Below are positions 13,120 through 21,799 of a stretch of DNA of 25,634 nucleotides, piece after piece. A model generated the notes under the pieces. It saw nothing but the letters and a program-made list of their open reading frames with translations. It made no database searches and was not told the origin of the DNA. Numbering within the stretch: the stretch's first letter is position 1; every line of letters starts with the position of its first letter. The stretch comes from a virus. The stretch lies in IMG/VR virus record IMGVR_UViG_3300044675_000432, positions 1 through 25,634 of that record; one strand, given 5' to 3'. A program made the position numbers and the translations under genes.

Positions 13120-14073
13120 TTATGCAAGGATAAACTTCACTACTTCGTCAGGGAAGGCAATGTTTACACCCATTTTAAACTCAGATACGAAACGTACTTG
13201 ATCTGCTTCTTTTGCATAGAAGATTTCAAACTTCTCTTCCTCGTTCAATAAGTCAGTACCTAAGAACAAGTTGCTCAAACGCATAGCGTAAACTTTATTA
13301 GTTCCGTTAAGACCTGCAACTGCAATAACTTTGATTGTAGTACCTGGTAATACAAATTCGCTATCAGCTTTTACATCAATTTGGTAATTAAAAGAACCGC
13401 TATTTTTAAGAGCAACAGTGTAAGTTCTGAATAAATCTTGACCGCAGAAAATAGTCATATCTTCAGCAGCTACAACTTGTGCAGGGATTGCTTGGTAAAC
13501 ACCATCAAAGATAGAAATTACGTTAGCAGCAGTAATGCTTGATAAAGGAGCACCACTAATGTAAGTTGAAGCGTTTGCAGCTACAACACCTGAAGCAGCA
13601 CCGATTAATTTTACAAGACCATCGAAGCGGTTAAGGTTAACATTAACACTTGAAGTGTCGCCAGTCCATAGCGCAGTTTCTAATTGAGCAGCAATAGTTT
13701 TAGCTTTCTTTTCGCTATATTCTTGCTCAAAAGGAATAGAGTCATAATAAGAACCTGTAGGTAAAGCCTTTTGTAAATACTTAGCTTCAAGGTCTTTAGG
13801 ACATAAAGCTTCGTTTACTTTAATTTTACCTGGAGTTACAGTACGTTGAGTAAAAGTTGTAGAACCAGAAGCGTTAAAACCGCAAGAAGCACCATCTTGG
13901 AAGATAGCATCAGTTTGCATAATGTTGATTTTTTCGCTTGACTTTACGCCAACCATAACGTTTCCTGCGCTCTTAATAAGAGAAGCAGTTTTTGAACCTA
14001 ATACAGAAGAAGTAACAAGTAATGCTTCGTTTTCTTTTGTATAGTTTGCTAATGCAGATACATCAAATCCCAT
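13120..14073 (-). CDS. Major capsid protein
   Basis: This 317-residue protein sits directly after the protease and scaffold genes and before a strong terminator, the expected place for the HK97-fold capsid subunit. An N-terminal arm (GFDVSALANYTKENEALLVT) leads into a central alpha/beta part: EYSEKKAKTIAAQLETALW, a helix like the HK97 spine helix; then SSITAANVISIFDGVYQAIP; then AEDMTIFCGQDLFRTYT. It has no delta domain, which fits a separate scaffold gene. The leader is A-rich without a Shine-Dalgarno site (AAATAAAAATAAAATGGG), typical of strongly translated Bacteroidota genes. The identification rests on context and fold pattern, not on a signature motif. Confidence 0.85.
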   Translation of the reverse strand: MGFDVSALANYTKENEALLVTSSVLGSKTASLIKSAGNVMVGVKSSEKINIMQTDAIFQDGASCGFNASGSTTFTQRTVTPGKIKVNEALCPKDLEAKYLQKALPTGSYYDSIPFEQEYSEKKAKTIAAQLETALWTGDTSSVNVNLNRFDGLVKLIGAASGVVAANASTYISGAPLSSITAANVISIFDGVYQAIPAQVVAAEDMTIFCGQDLFRTYTVALKNSGSFNYQIDVKADSEFVLPGTTIKVIAVAGLNGTNKVYAMRLSNLFLGTDLLNEEEKFEIFYAKEADQVRFVSEFKMGVNIAFPDEVVKFILA

Positions 14074-14085
14074 TTTATTTTATTT

Positions 14086-14676
14086 TTATTTGTTTAATAA
14101 AGCGTTTCTAAATTTTTCAATCCTATCGTACTTCATAGAGTGAGTTGTTACGTTAGAACCAAAGTTTTGTTTTGGTTGCGCAATAGGTTCAGCGTTAGGT
14201 GTCTTAGTAAGTGCTTCTATTAATTCAGCTACTTGACTAAAGCCATTCTTAACTTTTGCCTCTAATTGTGCTACTTGTGTTTTAAGACCTTCGTTTTCAG
14301 CTACTAAGTTTGCGATTTCGTCAGCCATTTTCTCGTCCATCTTCTTGCCCATTTCAGCAGGTGTTTCGTCAGCTTCTTTAGCTTCTGCTTCTGGAGTTTC
14401 AATAGATAAGATTTTAGCGGCTTCGTCTAATACGATTTTAGTGCCGTCTGCTAATTGGTGTTCGCCAGTTGGAGCAGGTGTTCCGTCAGCTAAAGTAACT
14501 TCACCGCCAATAGCTAATTCGCTAATCATAACCTTCGTTCCGTCCATAAGGCTATATTCTGCGAATGTAACAGGTACTTCCTCGATAGGTGCTTCAGCAG
14601 GAGCAGGTGCTTCTACTTGTGGCATATCTTCGAATAAAGCCCTAATTTGCATAATTGCATCTTTTGCGTTCATCAT
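14086..14676 (-). CDS. Head scaffolding protein
   Basis: This 196-residue acidic protein is rich in Ala, Glu and Pro. Residues 20-36 form a Pro/Ala linker. Residues 42-95 contain three beta-type repeats around 'L(M/A)DGT' (SLMDGTKVMISELAIGGEVT, TLADGTPAPTGEHQ, LADGTKIVLDE). Residues 115-158 form a coiled coil (MADEIANLVAENEGLKTQVA). The basic C-terminus (MKYDRIEKFRNALLNK) probably binds the capsid subunit. This composition and the position between protease and capsid genes are those of scaffold proteins, which guide procapsid assembly and are then cleaved and expelled. An ATGATG start allows initiation at either codon. Confidence 0.8.
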   Translation of the reverse strand: MMNAKDAIMQIRALFEDMPQVEAPAPAEAPIEEVPVTFAEYSLMDGTKVMISELAIGGEVTLADGTPAPTGEHQLADGTKIVLDEAAKILSIETPEAEAKEADETPAEMGKKMDEKMADEIANLVAENEGLKTQVAQLEAKVKNGFSQVAELIEALTKTPNAEPIAQPKQNFGSNVTTHSMKYDRIEKFRNALLNK

Positions 14677-14712
14677 TCTTTTTGTTTAAATATTAATAAA
14701 AGATTTTGTTTA

Positions 14713-15297
14713 TCATTTAACCCGTTGCAATATTTCCTTTATTGCATTCATAAGTTCTTGTTCTTTAGTTGGCTTTGTCTTGTAGGTAAATAACCCCTCT
14801 ACGCTAAAGCCTTTGAATTTGCCCTCTTTAACATCGTTCCACACGCCTTCATTGTCTACTTTGAACGAACCAAACCACGAGCCGTCAGGTGCATCTTCAA
14901 AACCCTTCATTGGTTGTATGCCACGGCTTTGATCTGTAATAAAGCTTTCAAACATAGTAACACCTTCTACCTGAGCATCTGGAGAGTGCATTAAGTTTAC
15001 GTTTGATTGGTAGCCTCTTTTGAAAAACTTTTGCGCAATCTTAAAAATAGTATCTTTAGAGAAAACGACAAAATAATCTCCATAAGTAGAGTCACTGCGG
15101 AATATCGGGACATCTGCCAACATTAATGGGCCGCTGATAATACGCTTATCTTCGCTAACCACTTCAAAGCGTTGTTGGTTTTTAAAGGCATTCCAATTCT
15201 TTTGAATAGCAGGTTTGTCTACGAGTGCCACATAATCAACCTCAGCATCGTCATTCATATCCTCGCTAATGTCTAATAAATAAACAGGTAAGTCCAT
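14713..15297 (-). CDS. XkdF-like prohead serine protease
   Basis: This 194-residue protein resembles the XkdF-type putative phage protease family (peptidase S78_2), which matures the prohead by cutting scaffold and capsid proteins. It begins PVYLLDISEDMNDDAEVDYV and ALVDKPAI, the standard N-terminus of this family. The likely catalytic His is H104 in NLMHS and the nucleophile S165 in FKGFSVEG. ESFI (E117) and GSWFGSFKVDNEGVWNDVK lie between them. The last 25 residues are a helical tail. The gene is followed by scaffold and capsid genes in the usual order. Confidence 0.85.
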   Translation of the reverse strand: MDLPVYLLDISEDMNDDAEVDYVALVDKPAIQKNWNAFKNQQRFEVVSEDKRIISGPLMLADVPIFRSDSTYGDYFVVFSKDTIFKIAQKFFKRGYQSNVNLMHSPDAQVEGVTMFESFITDQSRGIQPMKGFEDAPDGSWFGSFKVDNEGVWNDVKEGKFKGFSVEGLFTYKTKPTKEQELMNAIKEILQRVK

Positions 15298-15332
15298 ATT
15301 TCTAAATATTAATGGTTTTAAATTGTTATCAT

Positions 15333-17075
15333 TTAACCAAACCTGGCTCTTTGCTGAATTGCTGCAATCCTTTGTTGGTTACTTGTTACATCGCTCTCTA
15401 CAACGTAGCTTCTTATCGCTTGGTTGCCTATTGCGTTGATTGTCTGGTTACTTAGGTTTGTAGTAGCTGCTTGAGGTTGAGCCGGAGACATAGGTGCTGC
15501 TGAACTTATACTTGGTGCGGTTGCTCCACCTCCTACGCTACCCGTTCCCTTTGCAGAAGGTATGTTTGTACTTACAATCTTTTTAACATTAATTAAACCT
15601 GCTGCTATTGTGGCTGCTGCTGCTATTTGTCCGAATGGTGGTGGGTAAGCCCCTAAAGCTTTGGTCGCACCTTCGTAAGTAGACATAACTGCTTTGGCAA
15701 CTGCGATAGCTTTACCTGCAACACTATTTTGATCTATAAGTCCTGCGACTGCATCAAGGGCTGCCATTGCTCCTGCTTTTTGTAATTCAAGTTCTTTTAA
15801 CTTGTTTTCAGTAGCTAACCTTTCTATTTCAGCTTCTGCCTTTGCTGCGTTTTGTTGTTCTTGTATACCTTGTAGAGTAAAGTTAGTAGTAGTAGCAAGA
15901 ACCTTTTTTTGATTTTCTAACCTTTCATTGTCTATTGCCTCTTGCTCTTTTTTAGCCTTCTCTTCTGCATCTTTTTTATCTTGAGCAAGTTGGTCTTGCG
16001 TTATTAGGTTATCTTCTGCAAGTAGTTTCCTTCGGTCTTGTTGTGTCTTTAATAATTCCTCGCTTAGTTTTTCCTCTTCTGCTTTTCTTTTTTCTGCTTC
16101 TGCTTTACGTCTTGCGTCTGCTTCTTTACTTGCATCTGCTCCCTTCTTAGCATTTTCGGTTAATATATCTTGTTGCCTTTTTTGTTCTTGGGCATCTAAA
16201 ACGGCTTGTTCTGTTTTAAGGTCTCTAAACTTCTTTAGTTCCTCATCGCTTAGCTTGTTTTTGCTTTTAAGTTTTTCTCTTAAAAAGTTAAGTTCGTTTT
16301 CTCCTTGTTGTTTAGTTAATGCGTATATCTCCTTTTCCTTTCCACCTTGTGCAGTAAGTATTTTAATTCGTGCCTCAATACCTTCATTACCACGCTTAGT
16401 TGTTTTTTCTAAAGAAGATAAAGCACGTTCTGCTTGTGATGTTACACCTACGAAGTCGGTAACCTTCTCTATAATATTTCCAAAGAACGTAGCTAACTTT
16501 CCAAGTCCTGGGATAAAATCAAGAACCGCTTTTTTAACCTTATCAAAGTTAGCAGCTACTAAGCCAACGCCAATAGCTAAAGCACCAATTCCCGTTGCGA
16601 TTAAAGCACCTCTTAAAGTAGAAAACGCACTTACTACGTTTGTTTTTACGATTGTAGCAAGACGTTGAAAGTCCTTTGCTGAGTCAGTAACCGCAGATAA
16701 GCCTTGCGATAAAGCCAAAGCAGATTGCACTTTTAATAAGGACTTTTGTAAGTCCTCGCTTTCTACACCTATTACACCAAGCGCACCTTGAACGGCAGTA
16801 AAGCCACCTGCAACCGCATTAACTGCTCCAGCAAGAGCCTGAAACTTTTTACCTGGGTCAAACAAGTCAGCCGTTTCCCTTGCTTCACTAATCCTATCTT
16901 TTAATTCGGCAACTCTTTTAGCAGCTGCAATTGCTTCTTGTGAGTAATCTCCAAAATTACTTTGTGCGTTTATTAATTCGGCATTAGCTTCCTTTAATGC
17001 TTTTTTAACGTTACCTATTGACTCGACTGCGTTTCCTTGTACGTTAATATTTATACCTACGTTCTCTTGTGCCAT
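15333..17075 (-). CDS. Tape measure protein
   Basis: This 580-residue, mostly helical protein determines tail length and is ejected with DNA. The N-terminal 70 residues include a coiled coil (NVKKALKEANAELINAQSNF). Hydrophobic stretches lie at about 75-105 and 155-177 (ALIATGIGALAIGVGLVAAN). A long charged coiled coil covers about 250-440 (ADARRKAEAEKRKAEEEKLS). An Ala-rich hydrophobic region lies at 435-495, and a Gly/Ser/Pro-rich tail ends at 580. No peptidoglycan-cutting domain is visible. By the rule of about 0.15 nm per residue, a tail near 85-90 nm is expected. The gene directly follows the 684-residue tail protein, with a one-base overlap. Confidence 0.85.
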   Translation of the reverse strand: MAQENVGININVQGNAVESIGNVKKALKEANAELINAQSNFGDYSQEAIAAAKRVAELKDRISEARETADLFDPGKKFQALAGAVNAVAGGFTAVQGALGVIGVESEDLQKSLLKVQSALALSQGLSAVTDSAKDFQRLATIVKTNVVSAFSTLRGALIATGIGALAIGVGLVAANFDKVKKAVLDFIPGLGKLATFFGNIIEKVTDFVGVTSQAERALSSLEKTTKRGNEGIEARIKILTAQGGKEKEIYALTKQQGENELNFLREKLKSKNKLSDEELKKFRDLKTEQAVLDAQEQKRQQDILTENAKKGADASKEADARRKAEAEKRKAEEEKLSEELLKTQQDRRKLLAEDNLITQDQLAQDKKDAEEKAKKEQEAIDNERLENQKKVLATTTNFTLQGIQEQQNAAKAEAEIERLATENKLKELELQKAGAMAALDAVAGLIDQNSVAGKAIAVAKAVMSTYEGATKALGAYPPPFGQIAAAATIAAGLINVKKIVSTNIPSAKGTGSVGGGATAPSISSAAPMSPAQPQAATTNLSNQTINAIGNQAIRSYVVESDVTSNQQRIAAIQQRARFG

Positions 17076-19129
17076 TAGTATGATGTTTCTATTACTTTAA
17101 GGAATGATAGTTTAGTAGTGTTGTATTCCATTGGGTTAAAGTTCTCGACTTTATTAAGCCTAAACAATACCCCATCTATAAATACATATTTACTAAAATC
17201 TAAATTAAAAATGTCTATAATATCCAATAAACCAAAGCAGGTTAATAGCTTACTATCCTTGCTTGTTATTTCAGCAATGTAAGGACTATGAAAGGCATTA
17301 AATACGTTTGTGCTTGGGTAACTATTAGGGTTAAATTGTAGTTCTTTAGGTGCGCCAAAGTTTATGTCATTAGTAGGGTTAATAGGGTCATCTAAATGCC
17401 CTGCGTAACCATAGCTTGTATAAGTAGCCAAGTTAGTAGTTGTGTTCATAATATTCCAACTTGCTACACCGGTAATCTTCTTTGTTTGCATTATACGAAT
17501 GATGCTATCCATTCTATCTTCTGCGCTATTGGTGTTTGATTTCTTGTAAATAGCAGGGAATACTTTGTCTTGTCCTGTTTGCTGAAACAATACAGATGCA
17601 GCAAATATAACTTCTAAAGTATCGGTTTCTTTTACAAAGTCAAACTCAGTATCATAAATAAAATCGCCATAGCCTTCGGTGTACTTCTTGCGGTAGTTTT
17701 CCCCGTAAAAGTCATTGTCAGCCTTAAACTTGTAGTTATAGTAACGAGCGTTAATTTCACTCATTGGTTTGATGCTTATAGGCTTTGCACGATCTACTTT
17801 GTTAGTCCAATCTTCTGCCGTAGCCGATGTAACAGGATAAAAGTCCACATACGGACTAATAACCAGTTCCTTGTCATTAAACTTATTCTCATAGACGTAA
17901 AGGTTAAACATCTTAACAATGCTTAAAAAGAAATCAGTTTGAAATATACCTTTTGGGATTGTATCGTTTACCTTAATTGTTTCTCCTAAGTTTACCTGTA
18001 CTTGTGTAGGTGTGCTTGTAGTTACACCTATCTCTCCTAAAGTTATATCCAGGATAATGCCGTTTCCTAATATCTCAACTTGCATTGTGTCAGTATTAGC
18101 AAAGGTTACTCCGCTAACAGTGAATTCGCAATTCATAAAGTTACTTACACTTGCATCGAAATCTTGTCTGCCTATTTCTGCGTTATTCTTTTTAAGTATA
18201 ACAGAATAGTTTGGTAATGGTGGATTGTAAAAGGTAATGTTACCCCTTAATAAAACCTTTATATCGGTTGTAATTGTTACACCACTTCCATAAGTAAATA
18301 ATTGTCCTAACCCGTCAAGTGTAAAACTACCTGCGGTAACCATTGTATATTCTACATAAGGACTTAAGTTAGTGTTTATAGTTATTAGCTTGGCAGCTGC
18401 ATTAAGGCTTGTATTGTTTAGCGTTGTTATGTTTGTTTGGTTATGCGGTATAATTAAACGTTTGAATAAAGCGGTATCAAAGAACGGGCAACTAAAAGTA
18501 TAATCTGTTCCTGCAAATATCTTTTGCATATACTCCTTAACATACAAAGCAGGTCTAAACGTTGTGTATTGAAAATCCTTTTTAAGTGTTCCGTATGTTC
18601 CCGTACTTACGTTTCCGTAATCAATCAAAGGATAATAATAACCAGAACCCCCTGCGTTATCCCAACTCGCACTAATATTTGCTACGCTATAAGTATGGTT
18701 GTATGCGCTAAAATCTAAATCTTCCAAACGCTTATTTCCTAACTGATTAATAAAGCCACCAAGTTCCCCGACAACGCTGCATTGGTATTCGATTGTCTCT
18801 TTGTCAATTACTATCTCTAATATTCTTAAAGTGCCTTTGAATATTTGCACCTTATCAATAAAGATTTTGCAGTTCGCTTGTTTAGTTACGTTGAAGTTAT
18901 ACCCTACGTTTGGTAAGGTATTATCCGTAAAGTTAGCGTTGTTAAGTTCGAATATGTACCCAAATACAAGGTTATTGTTTGCCGTTCCTGGAACGCTAAT
19001 TGTTTTACTATAAGAAGTATTGCGACTACCGAACTCACTTACATCGTCAATGGCATAAGTAAACTCGGTAGATATATCTTGCAATAGATCAATCTTCTGC
19101 TCTTCTACGTATATCTCGGTACTAATCAT
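17075..19129 (-). CDS. Large tail/baseplate protein
   Basis: This 684-residue protein starts with ISTEIYVEEQKIDLLQDIST and EFTYAIDDVSEFGSRNTSYS, followed by 'KTISVPGT..N' and 'VFGYIFELNN'. This N-terminal beta domain is typical of distal tail or hub-like proteins in Bacteroidota phages. Further on are a long beta region (about 240-380) and a mixed domain with FFLSIVKMFNLYVYENKFND near residue 400, then a C-terminal part ending KVENFNPMEYNTTKLSFLKV. No glycosidase or protease motif is seen. It overlaps its neighbours by one base at each end, between the 404-residue tail protein and the tape measure. A hub/baseplate role is inferred. Confidence 0.7.
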   Translation of the reverse strand: MISTEIYVEEQKIDLLQDISTEFTYAIDDVSEFGSRNTSYSKTISVPGTANNNLVFGYIFELNNANFTDNTLPNVGYNFNVTKQANCKIFIDKVQIFKGTLRILEIVIDKETIEYQCSVVGELGGFINQLGNKRLEDLDFSAYNHTYSVANISASWDNAGGSGYYYPLIDYGNVSTGTYGTLKKDFQYTTFRPALYVKEYMQKIFAGTDYTFSCPFFDTALFKRLIIPHNQTNITTLNNTSLNAAAKLITINTNLSPYVEYTMVTAGSFTLDGLGQLFTYGSGVTITTDIKVLLRGNITFYNPPLPNYSVILKKNNAEIGRQDFDASVSNFMNCEFTVSGVTFANTDTMQVEILGNGIILDITLGEIGVTTSTPTQVQVNLGETIKVNDTIPKGIFQTDFFLSIVKMFNLYVYENKFNDKELVISPYVDFYPVTSATAEDWTNKVDRAKPISIKPMSEINARYYNYKFKADNDFYGENYRKKYTEGYGDFIYDTEFDFVKETDTLEVIFAASVLFQQTGQDKVFPAIYKKSNTNSAEDRMDSIIRIMQTKKITGVASWNIMNTTTNLATYTSYGYAGHLDDPINPTNDINFGAPKELQFNPNSYPSTNVFNAFHSPYIAEITSKDSKLLTCFGLLDIIDIFNLDFSKYVFIDGVLFRLNKVENFNPMEYNTTKLSFLKVIETSY

Positions 19130-20343
19130 TATCTGAATTGGCTTGTTAAGTATTTTCCTACTTCTACTTCAATCTCAAAGTTAAATAGTTTATCTGCACT
19201 TTCTAACTTGTACTCGTAATTACTTGTACTTATGGTAACAGGGAAATAAGCACCAAGAACCTCCATATAAACAATAGGACTTGATACAAGCTGAGCCAAC
19301 CACGAATAATCTTGTTCGCTAACCCAATCAGAAGTAAGCCTATATTTATCCTTATGCTGAATAGCATAGTTGAAAGTTGTCTCGTTATATCTGTTATATC
19401 CATCTATATTTGTCATTTGCCCACCTACAAGCTGCCAATCGCTTCGCCTGTATGATGCTCTTTGATACTCGCTTGACCTTCTATTTACAAGGGCAAACTT
19501 TTTTGTATCCCAACCGCCTAATCTATTTAGGAACTCTAAGTTAAATTGTTGGTATTTAGGATAGCACTTATGTCTTATCTTAATTACTCTTGTTTGTGCG
19601 CCACTTCTTTTTAAATAGAAATTGTAGCCGTAAGTATCTTCGTTAATAATAGTTCCACTTGCCCAATCATTTATGTGTCCTGCTTGTAGGTTAAACATAT
19701 TGAATTGACCGCTTAACGTGATGTTACCCGATACAGTATTGGTAACCACATCGCCTTGCCCTAATACTTCAACCCAAGCAGAATAACCGCCAGTTGCTAT
19801 GCGTAGGAAGGTAATGTAAAAGTTATCTCCGTATTCAAGTGTGATTTCGTCGGTATCTCGCTCCGTTAAGAAATCATCGGTAAAGTTTTCTAATAGTAAA
19901 TTATCGTAATAGTCAGATAACACCAAAGGTGTTTGGTTCTTAGTTAAGAATACGTCTGCAAACAATGGTGGAACAAAGTTGTAGGCTGAGTAGCTGCCAG
20001 ATGCTAAGTTTGTAGTAGTAACACCGCTTACCTCTTCTCCTATCCTTACTTGGTAATCTACTTTGATTTTATCATTTGAAGCTACAAGTATTGAGTTTCC
20101 AGAAGGCTCAAAGTAGTTAGTAACAAAACTTCTTACCATTGGAGATGCGTTAAACACCCCATAGCTACCTTCTGCACTTGGAGCAGGGAATACCTTTGAT
20201 CTAATAACCTGGCTGCCGTTTATGTATACGTCATACACGAATTTAAAGTTTGTAGTTCCGCTATTAGTAGAACTTGATACGAACCATAAGTTATCGTGCA
20301 TAGACGAATAGGGTGCAGGACTACTTGTTATTGTTATTGCCAT
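19129..20343 (-). CDS. Tail structural protein
   Basis: This 404-residue beta-rich protein begins MAITITSSPAPYSSMHDNLW followed by FVSSS, resembling tail-tip proteins of Bacteroidota phages that open with 'P....s..N.v.fv..S'. A central part includes YGDNFYITFLRIATGGYSAW. The C-terminal 130 residues carry FNLEFLNRLGGWDTKKFALV, then YNRYNETTFNYAIQHKDKYR and a final YKLESADKLFNFEIEVEVGK. The NRLGGWD motif is shared by a group of such tail proteins. It starts 23 nt inside the end of the preceding gene and is coupled by one base to the next tail gene. It is probably a distal tail or baseplate component. Confidence 0.65.
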   Translation of the reverse strand: MAITITSSPAPYSSMHDNLWFVSSSTNSGTTNFKFVYDVYINGSQVIRSKVFPAPSAEGSYGVFNASPMVRSFVTNYFEPSGNSILVASNDKIKVDYQVRIGEEVSGVTTTNLASGSYSAYNFVPPLFADVFLTKNQTPLVLSDYYDNLLLENFTDDFLTERDTDEITLEYGDNFYITFLRIATGGYSAWVEVLGQGDVVTNTVSGNITLSGQFNMFNLQAGHINDWASGTIINEDTYGYNFYLKRSGAQTRVIKIRHKCYPKYQQFNLEFLNRLGGWDTKKFALVNRRSSEYQRASYRRSDWQLVGGQMTNIDGYNRYNETTFNYAIQHKDKYRLTSDWVSEQDYSWLAQLVSSPIVYMEVLGAYFPVTISTSNYEYKLESADKLFNFEIEVEVGKYLTSQFR

Positions 20344-20986
20344 TGATTGTTTGTCTTATTTGTATTTGCACATCGCCACCTATTGCGACTGCTATGTTTT
20401 CAATAAATTGCTTATTAAATATTTGCGCTACTGCTCTATCAAAGTAGCGTGTAGATTTTAAACCTTTCCTATGTATGCTACGAGCAATTAAAAAGGCTAA
20501 GGATTTCTTGCCGTCTATTGCCTTTGCTTCAGTTCCAAGCTTTGTATACTTTTTAACCGATACCGATTTTAACTTGTTATATCCAAGCCATTTTTCTATT
20601 GAACTTACCGGAACGGCTTTTTTATTGCCCTTAAAAGCGTAAGGTGTTTTATTGTCTGCTTTCTCGTTCTTTGTACCTTTTACCCCTTTGTTTACAAAGT
20701 CATAGTATTTAGATGCTTCGCTTCCTGGTTCATAACCGAGGCTTAAAATGTAACCCGTGCCAAACTTTGTAATGATAGGCAAAGCCGGTTCTGCCAATCT
20801 TCCAGAACTCGTAATGTTTTCCTTGTCAAGTATTTCAGTAATCTTATCGTTAAAGGCTTTACCATACAAAGCAAGTGTTTCCTCTAATATTGGTAAATCG
20901 CCATCTTTTACTTTGTCAAAGCTACCGCCTAAGCTTTGTATAAAGCTATCCCTTAACGCTTGTATTTGTGCTTTCGATATACTCAC
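20321..20986 (-). CDS. gp10-like connector/tail completion candidate, GTG start
   Basis: This 221-residue basic, helical protein contains a Lys-rich middle (NKGVKGTKNEKADNKTPYAF) and the C-terminal sequence ARSIHRKGLKSTRYFDRAVA followed by QIFNKQF. 'ARSI..KG......F...A' recalls HK97 gp10-type tail completion proteins, which end with 'A..IE.GT.....F..PA', but similarity is weak. Initiation is at a GTG, 5 nt after a TATATTTA box, and no suitable ATG lies nearby. It is the first gene after the terminator that closes the tail chaperone gene. Confidence 0.45.
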   Translation of the reverse strand: MSISKAQIQALRDSFIQSLGGSFDKVKDGDLPILEETLALYGKAFNDKITEILDKENITSSGRLAEPALPIITKFGTGYILSLGYEPGSEASKYYDFVNKGVKGTKNEKADNKTPYAFKGNKKAVPVSSIEKWLGYNKLKSVSVKKYTKLGTEAKAIDGKKSLAFLIARSIHRKGLKSTRYFDRAVAQIFNKQFIENIAVAIGGDVQIQIRQTINGNNNNK

Positions 20987-20991
20987 GCTAA

Positions 20992-21021
20992 TAAATATAA
21001 GGAAGGTATAAAAATAACTAA
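20992..21021 (-). promoter_or_regulatory. Promoter-like site after the chaperone terminator
   Basis: On the minus strand TTAG (complement of 21018-21021) and TATATTTA (complement of 20992-20999) are 18 nt apart, with the GTG start 5 nt downstream. The -7 box, spacing, distance to the start and GTG codon are the same as at 12452-12481. The -33 match (3 of 4) is weaker and overlaps the terminator end. Confidence 0.45.
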
Positions 21022-21043
21022 CCCCACCAAAAATGGCAGGGCT
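21010..21043 (-). terminator. Rho-independent terminator after the tail chaperone gene
   Basis: In RNA orientation AGCCCUGCC (complement of 21035-21043) pairs with GGUGGGGUU (complement of 21020-21028) using several G-U pairs around the loop AUUUUU, followed by the U-rich AGUUAUUUUUAU. The stem overlaps the stop codon of the frameshifted product. Confidence 0.7.
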
Positions 21044-21314
21044 ACTTAAGTTTTCTATGTTGCTCCTTATCGTAATCGGCTTTAGCCTTTAGATAGGATA
21101 GGGTATTTAAGAATTGTATGGTTGTTAGCTCATAGCTTTGGTCAACTGTGATATTTTCGTGGTCGGCAACAGATTTGGCGCAATACTGCCATCCAAAGTG
21201 CTGCATAAAATTTGAACCACCTCTTTCGCTTGTTCCAAACTCATTCCCTTGTTCGTCATTTCCTTGACCAAATAAGCCTGAGAAACTTCTATCCAATTTC
21301 TGTATACTTGATAA
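21042..21314 (-). CDS. -1 frameshift extension of the tail assembly chaperone
   Basis: This 90-codon segment is in the -1 frame relative to the chaperone gene and joins it at the T9 run. The predicted fusion has 162 zero-frame residues plus 90, giving 252 residues. After LSSIQKLDRSFSGLFGQGND and a flexible Gly/Glu part comes a folded-looking domain: FMQHFGWQYCAKSVADHENI, then TVDQSYELTTIQFLNTLSYL and KAKADYDKEQHRKLK. That 'FGW......A....I....V..L....FLN.L.Y.K...' pattern matches the T part of G/GT tail chaperones. The frame has no ATG of its own near its start; a TTG at 21296 is the only apparent independent start, which supports expression by frameshifting. Confidence 0.8.
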   Translation of the reverse strand, partial: LSSIQKLDRSFSGLFGQGNDEQGNEFGTSERGGSNFMQHFGWQYCAKSVADHENITVDQSYELTTIQFLNTLSYLKAKADYDKEQHRKLK

Positions 21315-21799
21315 AAAAAAACAATGGATTGGTAAACGTGCATAAAATTTGCCCCTTGTAAGTCCTCTGCATAGTCGCTATGCTTGGAAGCATCGTACTT
21401 ATCATCTACCCATTTGCCCCACCAAGTTTTGCGTTGAGGCATAACCATTGAGGCTGCTAACTTGTGTAGGTTACCTACTAAATCGGTGCTGAATACTTTT
21501 GTCTCGATGTATCTGGCTGCTTTGATCTGCTGCACATCATAAATAAACTTATAGCGTTTGCCATTTACTTCGGTGTACTTAACCGGCTTACCTTCTATCT
21601 TATCGTCTAAAAAGTTTAAGGTTACCTTTAATTTGTTAAACTCGCCTACGCTTAAGCTATCCACTTGCGTGTCTGTAAGGTTATGTAAAATACCTACTAA
21701 CTTACTTTCAACGTCTAAGGTAGTCCAATCCTTCTCAGGCTTAGTAACTATCGGATAAATCTGTTGGTACTGCCATACTGTTAATTCGTTCCAGGTCAT
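21125..21799 (-). CDS. Tail assembly chaperone (G-type product)
   Basis: The zero-frame product has 224 residues, starting MTWNELTVWQYQQIYPIVTK, with helical segments and a beta hairpin (KYTEVNGKRYKFIYDVQQIK). Such proteins bind the tape measure and recruit tube subunits; they are absent from the mature virion. Codons 160-163 read GTT TTT TTT TAT, a slippery run at which some ribosomes should move to the -1 frame (see 21042-21314). The zero-frame C-terminus (NWIEVSQAYLVKEMTNKGMS, EQAKEVVQIL) also looks protein-like, so both frames are used over about 170 nt. The tape measure lies four genes downstream; normally it follows at once. Confidence 0.82.
   Translation of the reverse strand: MTWNELTVWQYQQIYPIVTKPEKDWTTLDVESKLVGILHNLTDTQVDSLSVGEFNKLKVTLNFLDDKIEGKPVKYTEVNGKRYKFIYDVQQIKAARYIETKVFSTDLVGNLHKLAASMVMPQRKTWWGKWVDDKYDASKHSDYAEDLQGANFMHVYQSIVFFYQVYRNWIEVSQAYLVKEMTNKGMSLEQAKEVVQILCSTLDGSIAPNLLPTTKISQLTKAMS
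21313..21321 (-). promoter_or_regulatory. T9 slippery site for -1 frameshifting
   Basis: Nine consecutive T residues on the coding strand follow G at 21322. In zero frame they read G-TT TTT TTT T-AT, so the heptamer T TTT TTT (21320 to 21314) permits tandem slippage by one base. RNA polymerase slippage on the same run could give the same fusion. No obvious stem-loop was seen just downstream. Confidence 0.78.

Noticed and set aside
16255-16668. A 137-codon plus-strand frame opposite the tape measure
   Set aside because: It is antisense to a long coiled-coil gene, has no promoter or neighbours on that strand, and resembles no protein family.
21042-21296. An independent 84-residue gene starting at TTG 21296
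   Set aside because: The frame is open upstream to the T9 run and beyond, the start is only a TTG inside the chaperone gene, and the sequence matches a chaperone extension, so a frameshift product is the better explanation.
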